A stretch of DNA of 64,000 nucleotides. Source: Platycnemis pennipes (lineage: Eukaryota > Arthropoda > Insecta > Odonata > Platycnemididae). Position numbers and translations under genes: made by a program. Position 1 is the stretch's first letter, and each line of letters opens with the position of its first letter. The notes beneath the pieces were generated by a model. It was not told the origin of the DNA, searched no databases, and worked only from the letters and a program-made list of their open reading frames with translations. Location: contig OW121857.1 of assembly GCA_933228895.1 (NCBI GenBank), forward strand, positions 76,255,672-76,319,671. The letters run 5' to 3'. Below, piece after piece: positions 33,001-43,200 of this stretch.

Positions 33001-34400
33001 CGGGAGGATGACCATATCTTGGGGCGTATACTTATCAATGCGAGCTCATTACAGGAAAGAGACCATAACGAAAGAACGCCAAGCACGTCCTCCTCAATGC
33101 CCTCATCGGCGGCCGAGTCACCCTCCCCCAGGTAACGAGCCGGAATGCGTCCTTTACCCTCCTCCCGAGAGTCGAGTCGCGGAATAAATTATAAGAGTAA
33201 GCACTTGTAAACTAAGACGGTTAATGGCCACCTCCGTGTTCCACGACGGCATGTACGGGGAGGGTGCAAGAGCCCTTGAAATATTTACCGATATGAGCAT
33301 GTGTGTTGGGGAAATCTAATGCTGAAGAGAACCTGGGCAACTGTTGGGGGAATGGGCGTTCGGGAAGATGTGAGGGGGGGACAATGATGTAGACACAAAA
33401 ACTTACAACGCAGCCCTCCTTTTTCGGCTCCGCCCCTCACCTAAAAATGCCCCAGATAGTTTCCTTTTCTCCAACATTTTCCGCCCGCTCTCATCATAAC
33501 ACGTGCGACCCATTCCTCAACCTTAAAACCCGACCAATCCACCCCTCCCTCAGCCCATACCCTTCTCCCTACCGGTCCACCCTTCCCCTCAGCCCTCATT
33601 ACCCCTTTCCCACCTCAAAAACCTCACTCGATCCACCTCTTAAGAATGGGAGTGAAGGGAGGGAGGAGATGTATATAAAAAGAAGGGCACCCCTCCGATT
33701 CTATCCCGCACAACCTTCCCCCTCTCCCCGAACTCCTCCCTTGTCCCCATCCCCACAAGAGCCAACCGACACGCCCTCGCCCCGTCTCACCTCGTTAACT
33801 TGCTGTTGATATTAACCATCCAAACCCAGCTCCCCCCATCCCTCTCCTAGTACACCCCCTGCCACTCTCCTCTCCCCCTCCATCGAGAAGGTTGCCCTTA
33901 ACCACCACCACCTCATCTTTAGGCTCCGCCGCCACCCCCATTTCTTTCCGCTTCCCTCCCCCCTCTCATTCCCAACAACCCTTCCCTCCCCCCCCCCCGC
34001 TCAATCCCTCCCCCTGCCCTCATACAAGGCCGGATTGCATTACCTTAATTTCGCCCGGATAGAGGAGAGAGAGAGAGAGATAGTCGGTCGCTCTTCTCCG
34101 AATTCCTAACCCTTCCTCTCCCATTCTCACTCCTCCTCCTCGCTTCCTTCCTCCCTTTTCTTTCCTCAGACTCTCCGCTGCGCATCAACTTCGCATTATT
34201 ATGCGGGGGACGAGAAATCGTCGCCGTGGGGAACCGAGGAGCCGAAGTTCTAATTATCAAGGCATTAAAAAAACAGGGGAGGGAGGCAAGGGGTTGTGCA
34301 CGGGAAGGCGTGGGGAGTGAGCAGGCATCTCTTCAAGTTTTGCGCTCGAGTAGAAAACTTCGCCCGCCGCTCGGATCCCGCAGATTAAAACATTTTCTAC
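33000..34400. other. Largest GC-rich, C/T-skewed island
   Basis: About 1.4 kb with very pyrimidine-rich plus strand from 33,440 to 34,180, including an uninterrupted C run near 33,990-34,000 and a gagagagagagagag run at about 34,064-34,080. Frames are Pro/Ser/Arg-rich on both strands. CpG is moderate. No gene or promoter element can be singled out. Confidence 0.5.
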
Positions 34401-34789
34401 GTCCATAATTTGCTTCAAGGTCCCCTTCTATGGCCCATCGTGAAGGGAATTCGAAAAATTCCAATCTATTGCCCTGACGATGGAAGTCATGAGAAGTAAA
34501 AGTAATAATTACGATGTGATATTTAATGGGTTTAAGAATTAAGACGCAGTATTATTATACCGAGTACATAATATCATTACGGTGGGAAACAACTATCCAT
34601 CCGTTTTATATTACGTAACATTAAAGAGGCAGAGAGTCAAGCCAATCGTTAACACGCACTATCGATAGAGGGAAAGGGTCATCCAGCCTTCCGTAGCGTT
34701 GGAAGAAATATACATAACAAATTCGCTCTTAGTTGAATTATCAGTGATGGTATGAATGCTGTTAGTGTTAAAAACTATAGTATTAATAT
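34401..34789. other. Unassigned sequence
   Basis: AT-rich; nothing recognised. Confidence 0.25.
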
Positions 34790-35495
34790 GCAGTACGAGA
34801 GAGGAAGCCAGGACCAATATTAAACTAGGATAACAAAAAATCGAGGAGGTGGAAGAGTTCTGTTACCTGGGAAGCCGAGTAACCAGCGATGGACGAAGTA
34901 AAAGAGAATTGTCAGACGAAGTAAATAAGAAATTGCCCTAGCGAAAAGGGCATTTTACCAGAAGAAGATTCTGCTTACAGCTTCAAATACAAACGTGGAA
35001 GTGAGGAAACATTTCATAACAACATACATCTTGAGCATTCTATTATATGGCAGTGAAGCATGGATAATAACAGCAGCAGAGAAGTCCAGGCTGGAAGCAT
35101 TTGAAATGTGGTGCTACCAAAGAATGATGAAGATAACATGGATCGATCAAATTACAAACGAAGAAGTGGGGAGAGATAAGAGTGGGGAGAGAAGATATAT
35201 CTACTTAATGTATCTTCTCTATATAACCTTATAAACCGATATAACCTTAAAAAGAAGACGGGACAATTTAATTGGCCCCATCTTAAGATACGATGGTCTG
35301 ATGAAGACAATCGTCAAGGTAAAAGTGAATGGGAAGAACGGAAAAGGCAGGTCTCGTATGAGGTGTATGGAGCAAGTTGTGAAGGACGTAAAAGAGAGGG
35401 GCTACGTGAATATGAAGAGGTTGGTTGATAGAAGAATCGAGTGGAGGGCTGCGTCAAACAAATCATAGGTTTGACCGATGAAGATGATGAGTTAA
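34790..35495 (+). mobile_element. RTE-like LINE, C-terminal part of the polymerase and 3' tail
   Basis: Frames in order give IEEVEEFCYLGSRVTSDGRS (34,840 on), then after frameshifts ASNTNVEVRKHFITTYILS, LLYGSEAWIITAAEKSRLEA, FEMWCYQRMMKITW and ITNEEV (34,970-35,170). These are the post-catalytic blocks of RTE-type reverse transcriptases. A local disruption with short inverted AT repeats (gagaagatatatctac / atcttctctatata) lies at 35,185-35,245. After it, HLKIRW, then GKNGKGRSRMR-type, EQVVKDVKERGYVNMKRLVD and ggctgcgtcaaacaaatcat with a gatgaagatgatgag tail follow. This is the longest of the family here; it is broken by at least three frameshifts and cannot move. Confidence 0.85.
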
Positions 35496-35781
35496 AAAAT
35501 AAAAGTATATAGAAATAAAGAAGGTATTTATGAACAATGCCTCATATCATTCACAAATAAGGCAGAGTTAATTTCCAACATTTAGTAATTTAGTTAAGGT
35601 TTTTATTGAGTAGCCCTCAAAAACGTTTCGGAATGGTGTCAAAAGTGTAAAAATAGCGTTATGTAAAATATTAGTGGCCAAATACCTTTGAAAATAGAAC
35701 GTAACACAAATAATAACTGTACTGATAAGAGAAAAGTTTTAAAACATATATTCACAATTACAATAAGGGCAGTTAAGAAAT

Positions 35782-35795
35782 ATAAGCGAATCAAC
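35782..35795. repeat. Target-site duplication, left, of SINE-2 copy 2
   Basis: ataagcgaatcaac, identical to 35,961-35,974. Confidence 0.85.
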
Positions 35796-35960
35796 TCACT
35801 CAGTGATTCAACCTGAAGGCTGGTCTTTGATAGGTGAGAGTAGAGCTCACTCCATACTAAGACAATGGCGTATGAAATTCACACATTCAGGGTAGGGGGC
35901 CAGTTCCTTTCCGTGGGCCACCTGCGATTTCCTACGAAGTTCTGACACGCAGAAAATCGA
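35796..35960 (-). mobile_element. SINE-2, headless copy with intact target duplication
   Basis: Read on the minus strand it starts within the body at cgattttctgcgtgtcagaa, then cttcgtaggaaatcgcaggt, ggcccacggaaaggaactgg and the tgagt tail near 35,796-35,802. The tRNA-like head of the 15.5-kb copy is absent. Because exact 14-bp duplications flank this shortened unit, it inserted in this form (5'-truncated during reverse transcription) rather than losing its head later. Identity to the 15.5-kb copy is high. Confidence 0.85.
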
Positions 35961-35974
35961 ATAAGCGAATCAAC
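35961..35974. repeat. Target-site duplication, right, of SINE-2 copy 2
   Basis: ataagcgaatcaac, identical to 35,782-35,795. Confidence 0.85.
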
Positions 35975-38204
35975 GCTGAACTTATTTTCTAGTTACTGCG
36001 TTTAGTTTATTTAGAGTATAAATAGTTATAGAATGAACCACATGGAGAACCGTAATTTAACCATAACCAAGCGAGGCAAAATTTATAACTGTCAATGCAT
36101 AGTGAAATTAATATTATGGATAATACAATAAAAATGCTATAAATATCTTATTAAAATATACAGTAACCGGGAAAGAAAAAAAATTACAAGCGAGCAATGA
36201 GAAAATAGCTGAATCACTTGAAAAACACAATCGTAAAATTACTTTGACGGGTCACAAAATGTTTATTTTCCCCGTCGTCAGAGAACATATCGACTTCGTG
36301 TTTCAAGCGATGGACAGAGCACACCGAGTAGAATAGAAAAAAGATGAGGATCTTAATGCGACCAAAAGAAGGGCGGACTGAGAGGTCAACGTTGGCTTCA
36401 GCATACAGCTGAGAAAAATGAGTTTGGTTTCGCGAGTTAACAGACGGACAGAAGCACTATTGTCAAAGTGGTTCTAGCAAAGCACCGATGCAAGGAACGA
36501 TTTTATCTTGAGTTCGACATCACAGCTTAAAAGTTTCATTCTGGCAATCTGACGGAATCTGGCAATTCTGCAATCCATTTGGAACAAAAAAACTATAGCA
36601 TCGGTTTATATATAATCGTTTATAGCTCTAAAGTATTTGCTTTAAATTGATCTGTGATTGTTATTTTCTCAACAGTTCTAATAATCGCCAAAGGGACTGC
36701 AAAAAAATCTCCTCAAAAGTTCTAGTAAAAAACTCTTTCTTCTTCACTAAACTTGTTTTCTTCAGTGATGACTCAGCATTTGTAATTGCCAAATAATTAA
36801 TGTATGTTAGCACAGGTTAGCACATCTAAAATGAAAGAGATTTTTATTGAAGCTCTTAATTGATAGTAATGTTAAAAAAATTCTGGGTTAAAAAAATAAT
36901 GGGTTACGGTCAGCAAGCAATATTTTCATCATACCACCCTGAGACGTCACATGCACTTTAAACCACTATTTTATTTAACAGGAAATATCTAACCCGCAAT
37001 TTTTCGTCCGTAGAAACAAGTCAGTAGTTGCATCTAGTATATTGAGCATCGAAATGAATTCTTTCCATCTTCAACATGGAATTTAACTTTTCATTCTACA
37101 CGATAATTGTTGCGATGGAATTTCATAAATTTTGTTTCCATGGAATTCCAACAAAAAATATTTATTTTAAAGGATTTAAGGACGGACGCAATTTTAATCG
37201 GTTTTTAATATAACGGATACAGAGAGAAAGGGTATTAATTTGTTTCGTGATCGGCATCTTATGACTAAACACTTTCCTGATCTCAAAAGAATTGATTCTG
37301 AGAATTCCGCCATCAAAGCCCATTGGGGAGAATATTAAATACTTCAAAGAGTCCAAAGCCTTTTGCAAAATTCGTGTATTAGGGATATAAAAGGACGGAG
37401 AAAATATTTGAGTGGAATTCCTTGATCTTTTTTGGCTGGACTGCAATTCAAAATTGAAACCTTGATCCTATTTAAAGTACCGTTGAAGTCGTAGTGTTTG
37501 TGCCATCTAAGGCGACGTTGATCCTAGTATCACATTTAGGTTAAATGGTGTTATACCACCCCAAACTGGGATAAAAACAATAAAATTTCAAGTGAATGTC
37601 GATCTTTTCACGAATGTTACATTTTTGCGTCTAATCGATTCCTCAAATTAAGAAAGTAAAACGCGGTAAAAATGCCTTTCCAATTTTAGTAAGTCTCTTC
37701 TATTCACAAAAGGAACCAAATCAGGTAGTTAAATATGTCAAGTGTGTGTCCTAACGGAGAATAGGAGTGCAGTTAAATATGTTTAATAACGGCAGCCACA
37801 TTCCGAAAGTTAATCGGTTAAAGAGAGTTTAAAATAAGCTGTTTGCGGATTAACTTTTCCTCACGCCAAACCGTTGACAATACATCCCAAGACTTCTTCA
37901 CATTCATGATTACTTCTAACATGAATTTTTAAGTGTTTTATGAAATTGATAATAATACAGAAATCAATGTTTCAAGTGGCAAATGAAATAATGAAATTCT
38001 AAAAATTACAGAGAAAATATCAATCAAAGTACAATCGCCTATAGAAAATTATTAATCAAATCAAAATGAATACTTTGAAATCAAACTTGTACTGAAAACA
38101 TTTGCCGTCTACTACTCTTTGCATATAAGTATTTTATAGCATATTTATTAAAACACACGAGCAATATATTTACAGCTTGTGGGACTATAGTTTTGTTCTG
38201 AGTG
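35975..38204. other. AT-rich unassigned sequence
   Basis: Over 2 kb without a recognised repeat. A 94-codon minus frame (37,162-37,446) has no family features. Confidence 0.3.
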
Positions 38205-38545
38205 CAATGGTTTAGGGACATGGCTCAAACATTAGCCCCCCACCGAAAGGGCCCAGATTCGAAACCTAGAGGTGGCAGATTCCTTCAGAGGAATTACGAT
38301 CCCATCGCAACATGAGTATGGGAAGCACTACAGGTTCAGTATTCCGTTCTGTCAGTTCTGCTAAAAAGATTTATAATCCATTCAGTATTAGTGCTTTTAG
38401 AAGAGCCAGGTTTCCTCTACTCTAACATGAACTTCTTATCTAATCCTTTAAAAAAAAACCCTGCCTAAACCTAATCATATATTCATCCTGAACGGTGCAA
38501 ATGATCTTAGTTGCTGGAGTAATATCCTCTGATAGCAGCAATAAC
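38205..38545 (+). mobile_element. SINE-3, diverged copy
   Basis: Head region ggtttagggacatggctcaa, ccagattcgaaacctagagg (B box changed), body block aggttcagtattccgttctg, agagccaggtttcctctact and end block ggtgcaaatgatcttagttg. Same order as 47.8 kb, with deletions. Confidence 0.6.
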
Positions 38546-38639
38546 AATTGGTTTAGCTAAAGATTCATATAATCCGAGCCATTAGAGTATTCTTGTCCCA
38601 TTGCGACGAGAAGAACTGTAGTGATGGGGTTGAAACTCA

Positions 38640-39190
38640 AACGGCGGTGCAATAAAAAGGTTTTGCGCGGTATTCCACCCTCATTTCCACACAAAACCAC
38701 CACGCATCGTTTGCTTTTTTTCCTTTTTCCCAGAGTGAAAACGCAAAGTCTCATCCAAGGGGGGAGAGAGGAGGGTGGGAGGGGAAAGATGCGGCTCTCC
38801 CCGATTCATCTCAAAGATCGTCTCATTCATGCATATTCCAGCAGGTGGCATTACTCGCACCTCTTGTGTTTCGCGGGAATTAAAAAAAAGGGTAAAAATA
38901 GCGTGAGAGGATGAGAGCGGAAAATAAAAACAAAAAAGGGAGCTTGGTGTTCCTCCCTCTACCGACATTTCTTTCTTTTTTTAACTCACACCCTCTTAGA
39001 TCAGACACACACGTTTGCTGTTCCCCAAATGCTTTGCGCCACTTCTCAAACCCAGTTCTACCCTCTTCTTCGCGGATGGCGTCGGAGGAAGGGCGAAAAC
39101 GAGACTCAAGGGGGGAGGCAGACAGTTCCGGGGCTCGGCAGCGCTGCCAACTGCTGACGATTATTAGTTGGGGGAAGGCGAAATAATGAC
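38640..39190. other. GC-rich island
   Basis: Begins as C-rich, becomes G-rich (ggggggagagaggagggtgg at 38,760), then mixed with CpGs to 39,180 (cggggctcggcagcgctgcc). Overlapping frames up to 97 codons on both strands are not recognisable. Confidence 0.45.
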
Positions 39191-39520
39191 AAGTTCACTC
39201 GTGTATGCCATTCAATTCCACCCACGTGCTTTGCAAGCATGATAAATTAGAAGACTTATCACAGCTGCTATCATAGTTTCAACTCTTCCAGAAACAATAT
39301 TGAATTAATTATGAGACTTCGTTAATCAAATATATATTTAATCTACTTCGTGTGAGACACAGAATCTCTTAAATTCTCCCTATGAGCGAACTATGGGAGT
39401 ATGAATATGAGTCCTCTATTTAAACAAAAAACTCTCATTAAGAGAAATGGGATTAATTTGTTAGGTATATGACATAGATTCTAAACGCGAAGCTTGTTCG
39501 TGGTGGAAGAGGGTTATCAT

Positions 39521-39697
39521 TGAAAGAAATAAAAACCCTTTTGTGACTTTACAGTTTAATAATACATACGACTGGTTTCGGCTTATGTCTTAACCTGATA
39601 ATGGCTTAAGTTAATAAGACCTGATGATGGCTTAACAGCCGAAACCGGTCATGTCTTTTTAAACTGTGGAAGTCACAAGTGGTTTTATTTGTTTCAA
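39521..39697. mobile_element. Snapback repeat, copy 2 (two inverted 3' modules)
   Basis: 39,522-39,583 is, with about one change in six, the reverse complement of 39,637-39,697: tgaaagaaataaaaacc, ttgtgactt, acagttta, actggtttcggct on the left against agccgaaaccggt, taaactgt, aagtcacaa, ggttttatttgtttca on the right. The central part has cctgataatggcttaa and cctgatgatggcttaa, 26 bp apart. The outward modules resemble the 3' ends of Penelope-like or LINE-like elements; identity is not established. Confidence 0.75.
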
Positions 39698-39973
39698 TCA
39701 TTAGGTATATGATATTTAAACTCAACAAAACTTTTGGACTATATTTCCTAAAATGCTTCAATGCGGTTGGTGCGTGCTGTAAATAATATAGTTTAATAAG
39801 AATCTGCACTACTTTATTTGATGCCAAAACGTTCTTTACGCACAGAAATAAACCGAGCTTTTCCGAGAATAAGAGGCAGATAGGGTTATGGAGTCTTGTG
39901 ATTATTGAAATACATTGAATTAGTATTATTCACATGTCATGCTATAAAACAACTTAAATCGTGAGAAAGAGGG
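39698..39973. other. Unassigned sequence
   Basis: AT-rich; nothing recognised. Confidence 0.25.
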
Positions 39974-40178
39974 TGAATTGAATGGAAAGAATTTAAAAGG
40001 AATTTCGGATGAGATACATGACGCAAGTTGTTAAGGATGTTAAAGGTAAGAATAATGTGAATCTGAAGAAGTTAACCAATTGAATAGCGGCCAATTGAAT
40101 AGTTAATAGATTGAATAGCCGAGCCGTATCGAGAGCTGCGTCAAACCACTCTTGGGATTGTTGATTCGCAATGTTGAG
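39974..40178 (+). mobile_element. RTE-like LINE, 3' remnant
   Basis: gatgagatacatgacgcaag, ttgttaaggatgttaaaggt, gtgaatctgaagaagttaac and agctgcgtcaaaccactctt align in order with 35,350-35,470. A local expansion (ccaattgaatag repeated at 40,076-40,125) is inserted. The gatgat tail is lost. Confidence 0.75.
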
Positions 40179-41324
40179 GAAAGGCAGCGTCATTTAGTAA
40201 GACTTAGCCATTTATTACATATGAGTAACAATCATTACAAACACAGAGTGCATTAGGGACATGACACCACCATCAATAACGGAGGACATTCATCCTGTGA
40301 CGCTCTATCATCCCCGAAAGCTAGTAATTGAAACTTATTTTTTTCATAAAATATAGATTCTCATTCATATAGCACAAACACACAGTTACTTTCCTTCCAA
40401 AAGGTTGTCTCTACAAGAGGGAAAGAAGAGGGGTACTATAATTGTAACGACGTTTGTATTATTTGAGTGTAATGCACCCAACATTTCCGATTGGTTAATT
40501 TCTGCTAAATGATTTGTAATAATTCTATATTAAGACATACCTGAAAGTATTCTATCCTCAGCACTGAATAGAACATTGAAAAATAAAAGAATACGCAACG
40601 ATAAGATGGAGGATATCTTTATACAGTGACGCGATGGAAAGGTCGTATTTCCCCATTATTGGTCTAATATTGGTTCTTTAACCTTTGCCTCTTTAAACTT
40701 TAAAATATTGGTTCGTGAACATTGTGCTCAACTATTCAATAAAATATTTTTTATCCAAACAATGGTTTTTTTAGGGCAGAGAAGTGTACGTAATTATCTG
40801 TTATTTTCCAACTCCCAATAGAAGCGTCTGTGATGACGTGATGCTTGAACGTATGTAAGTAGCTTAAAGGCAATGTGAAAGGGGAGTGAGAGGAAATCAT
40901 GGAAATTTCTTGTGGATGTGAAAAGGAATTGATGGTTATCTGGATGGATAGGAGGATGAAGGCGGAAATTTTAACATCATGAGAGTGGAAAGTAATTTAA
41001 TTAGAAAAATAAGAAGGCAACAAATGTGGACGTAGTTTTTAGAGGTTACGGCATGCTAAAGTTTATGATGCAGAAGACGATGTTGGGTAAGCAGAGAAGA
41101 GAGAAGAAAATATGCTGTGCGTTGCTTTAATTCTAGCAGAAGATACGATGAGTTAAAGTTAGATTTAATGCATGAAATATATTAGTTACAAAGGATCACG
41201 TTCGTTGTTGTATTGGTGTGGAGTAAAACATGGACAATGTACAAACAAACCTACTAATGGTTCAAGAAAAATAAAAATGACGTAAAATAAGACCAATAAT
41301 GCAGCTACTAACAACCAGGAAATG
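40179..41324. other. AT-rich unassigned sequence
   Basis: Purine-rich phrases at 40,870-41,130 are reminiscent of RTE-like sequence, but no diagnostic block is present. Confidence 0.3.
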
Positions 41325-41690
41325 TATTTGCAGTGGTGGTTAGATCATTGCACTCCCAACCCGATATCCGCGTTCAAGTCGCAGAAGTGGCAGACATTTT
41401 CATAACAATATTTCGGTGGTGTACCGGTCCCTATCCTGGTGTCCGGTGCTATCTGGAGAGCGTTTATAGTGAAGTACTCAGTCCGACGGATGGGAGGTTG
41501 AACCGAGGGCACCTTGGCGCCTCTCGGTAAGAGCAGACTATTGCAAATGCCGGGTTTCTCTTAGTCCTTCCTCCGTTCTCCGGCAAAATTTCTGAAATAT
41601 CCACCCAATTACCGAACTATACTATAATGGCGCACAAGATATAGCTGTCGTCACTTGCCTGATAGCTACTACTTTTACCAATAAACAACA
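41325..41690 (+). mobile_element. SINE-3, near-complete copy
   Basis: Head cagtggtggttagatcattg, cactcccaacccgatatccg, cgttcaagtcgcagaagtgg, followed by ctcagtccgacggatgggag, cgcctctcggtaagagcaga, gccgggtttctcttagtcct and the end region atggcgcacaagat. The whole family order is kept. The B box is mutated, so this copy is unlikely to be transcribed. Confidence 0.75.
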
Positions 41691-41739
41691 ATGTTTGCTG
41701 TTCACTGTTTCAGGCCTCATATCGTGGAAGTGAGACATA

Positions 41740-41834
41740 CTGGGTGAGTGAAAAACTGTAGTACTTTTCCACAATGACATTCAAAAATTTTTAATATAAT
41801 TATGGAAAAGTGCAACAGTTTTTAACTCACCCAG
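41740..41834. mobile_element. Small inverted-repeat element, 95 bp
   Basis: 41,740-41,771 and 41,803-41,834 are inverted repeats matching at 29 of 32 positions (ctgggtgagt-aaaaactgt). Together they make up two-thirds of the unit. No clear target duplication. It could be a very small MITE or a local inverted duplication. Confidence 0.7.
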
Positions 41835-42200
41835 CAATGTTTACTTTTCGATAATTAACAGAACATCAAGAGCACATCAACAGACTGATACAGCAAAAAT
41901 CGAAGTGTATACAGAATATGTGAAGGGGAAAATGTAAATAAATAAAGATAGGTGTAAACTTATAAAGGATGGTTGTAAAGTCGAGGTGGTTTGAGAATAA
42001 AAATAAATAGAAGAAAGTGGAAAACAGAAAGGATGAGAAACTATCGCAAAGCAAAGATACGTAGAGATAATGGAAAAAAAGAATGTTGAAATATAAAGAA
42101 AATTGAAATATAAAGAAAGGTTTTTAAAAAAGTAAATAATTAGCAAAAGAAAAATCTACAAGCTTGGGCTGAATCAAGACGGAGAAAAATTTTTCGATAA
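41835..42200. other. A/G-rich unassigned sequence
   Basis: Purine-rich plus strand with long minus-strand Phe/Leu/Ser-rich frames that reflect composition only. Confidence 0.3.
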
Positions 42201-42204
42201 CGTG

Positions 42205-42262
42205 GGCTTAGTGAGGAGTTACCCCCACCACACACCCTTGCGGTGGTTTCCAGGGAACTATA
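42205..42262 (+). mobile_element. LINE-A 3' tail
   Basis: ttagtgaggagttaccccca, ccacacacccttgcggtggt, ttccagggaacta: the hairpin is intact except for compensating-looking changes; the TGTAGA tail is lost. Confidence 0.65.
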
Positions 42263-43200
42263 CTTATACAAGTGATGGAAAGACGGATGACAAAGGGCCG
42301 CGAAGGGTGAGTGGCGGATGGAACAAATTTTCTCCCCTTTCTTCTAGGTTGTCTTTCCCCTTAAAACTGTCCGCTCCCAAGAGAAGGACAACGCTCGACA
42401 CCTTTGCATTGAAAGGGTAGGATAAAAGACCGCATTCACCACTTACCGGCAACGCACACACGAACATTATTCTCCACTTGCAACCCACCTCGCCAGACCG
42501 AGATGAGTCGCGGCTTCCGCAGATTTCCGAGGAGAAAGAGTGCAGACGGTGCACAGTGCAAAAAAATGGGGATGGGGAGATGAAGAACAAGTGGGTGGTC
42601 TGTGGCAGGGGGTGCATGAGGGTGACTTGTCAAGGGGATGATGATGACGCGACGTGGACGATGAAACTGAGGGAGAGGGGAAAAGGGTGAGTTACGGTAC
42701 GGTCGAAAGGGGAGTAGGGGGTGGAAACAGGGGGTGGCGTGCATTAAAATGAAAAAAAAAGAGGGAAGACGCGGAAAGGGATCGCAACGGGGAGAATCCA
42801 CGAAGAGCATAATTGCAAGGGAACGAAGTCTCGAACCAAGACTGCTTCGTTGAGGGAAGAGGAAGGGGGTGGGGATATAGAGGGTAGGGTAGAAGGGCGT
42901 GGCTTTGGGCCGTTAAACACACATCACATGCTCGAGATTCATTCTCGCACTGTCCCTCCTAGTCAGAAGACCACACCGGAGAGTCACCGCCCTCCTCCTT
43001 CCGTGAATTCGTTTTTTTTCTCACTTCCCACCACTCTTAACACTCCCCCTTCCACTCTCATTCCCTTTCAAACCTCTTCCCTGATTTCCTGGCACTTCAT
43101 TACTCTCCCTCGCACTTCGTACGTTCTAAATATCCGCCGGGTTGCACCAGAGAAAACTGAGCTTCATCAAACGAGGAACAGGGAGACGTTCGGATGAAAA
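42263..43200. other. GC-rich island, strand bias switching
   Basis: Mixed to 42,520, G-rich from 42,560 to 42,900 (ggggatggggagatgaagaa; gagggagaggggaaaagggt), then C/T-rich to 43,110. Several overlapping frames of 70-124 codons on both strands are low-complexity. The switch from G-rich to C-rich gives a long imperfect mirror of composition. Confidence 0.45.

Noticed and set aside
34064..34080. A regulatory GAGA-factor site cluster
   Set aside because: The (GA)n run would bind such factors in flies, but a simple repeat in a skewed island is not evidence of function.
39589..39650. A complete hammerhead ribozyme at 39.6 kb
   Set aside because: CTGATGA and GAAAC are present, and GTCTTA/TAAGAC could form a stem, but an extra T follows the core and no stem III with cleavage triplet sits in the right place.
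40860..41130. A further RTE-like LINE copy
   Set aside because: Purine-rich wording is similar, but none of the diagnostic blocks (agctgcgtcaaacc, gatgat tail, YGSE-W) is present.
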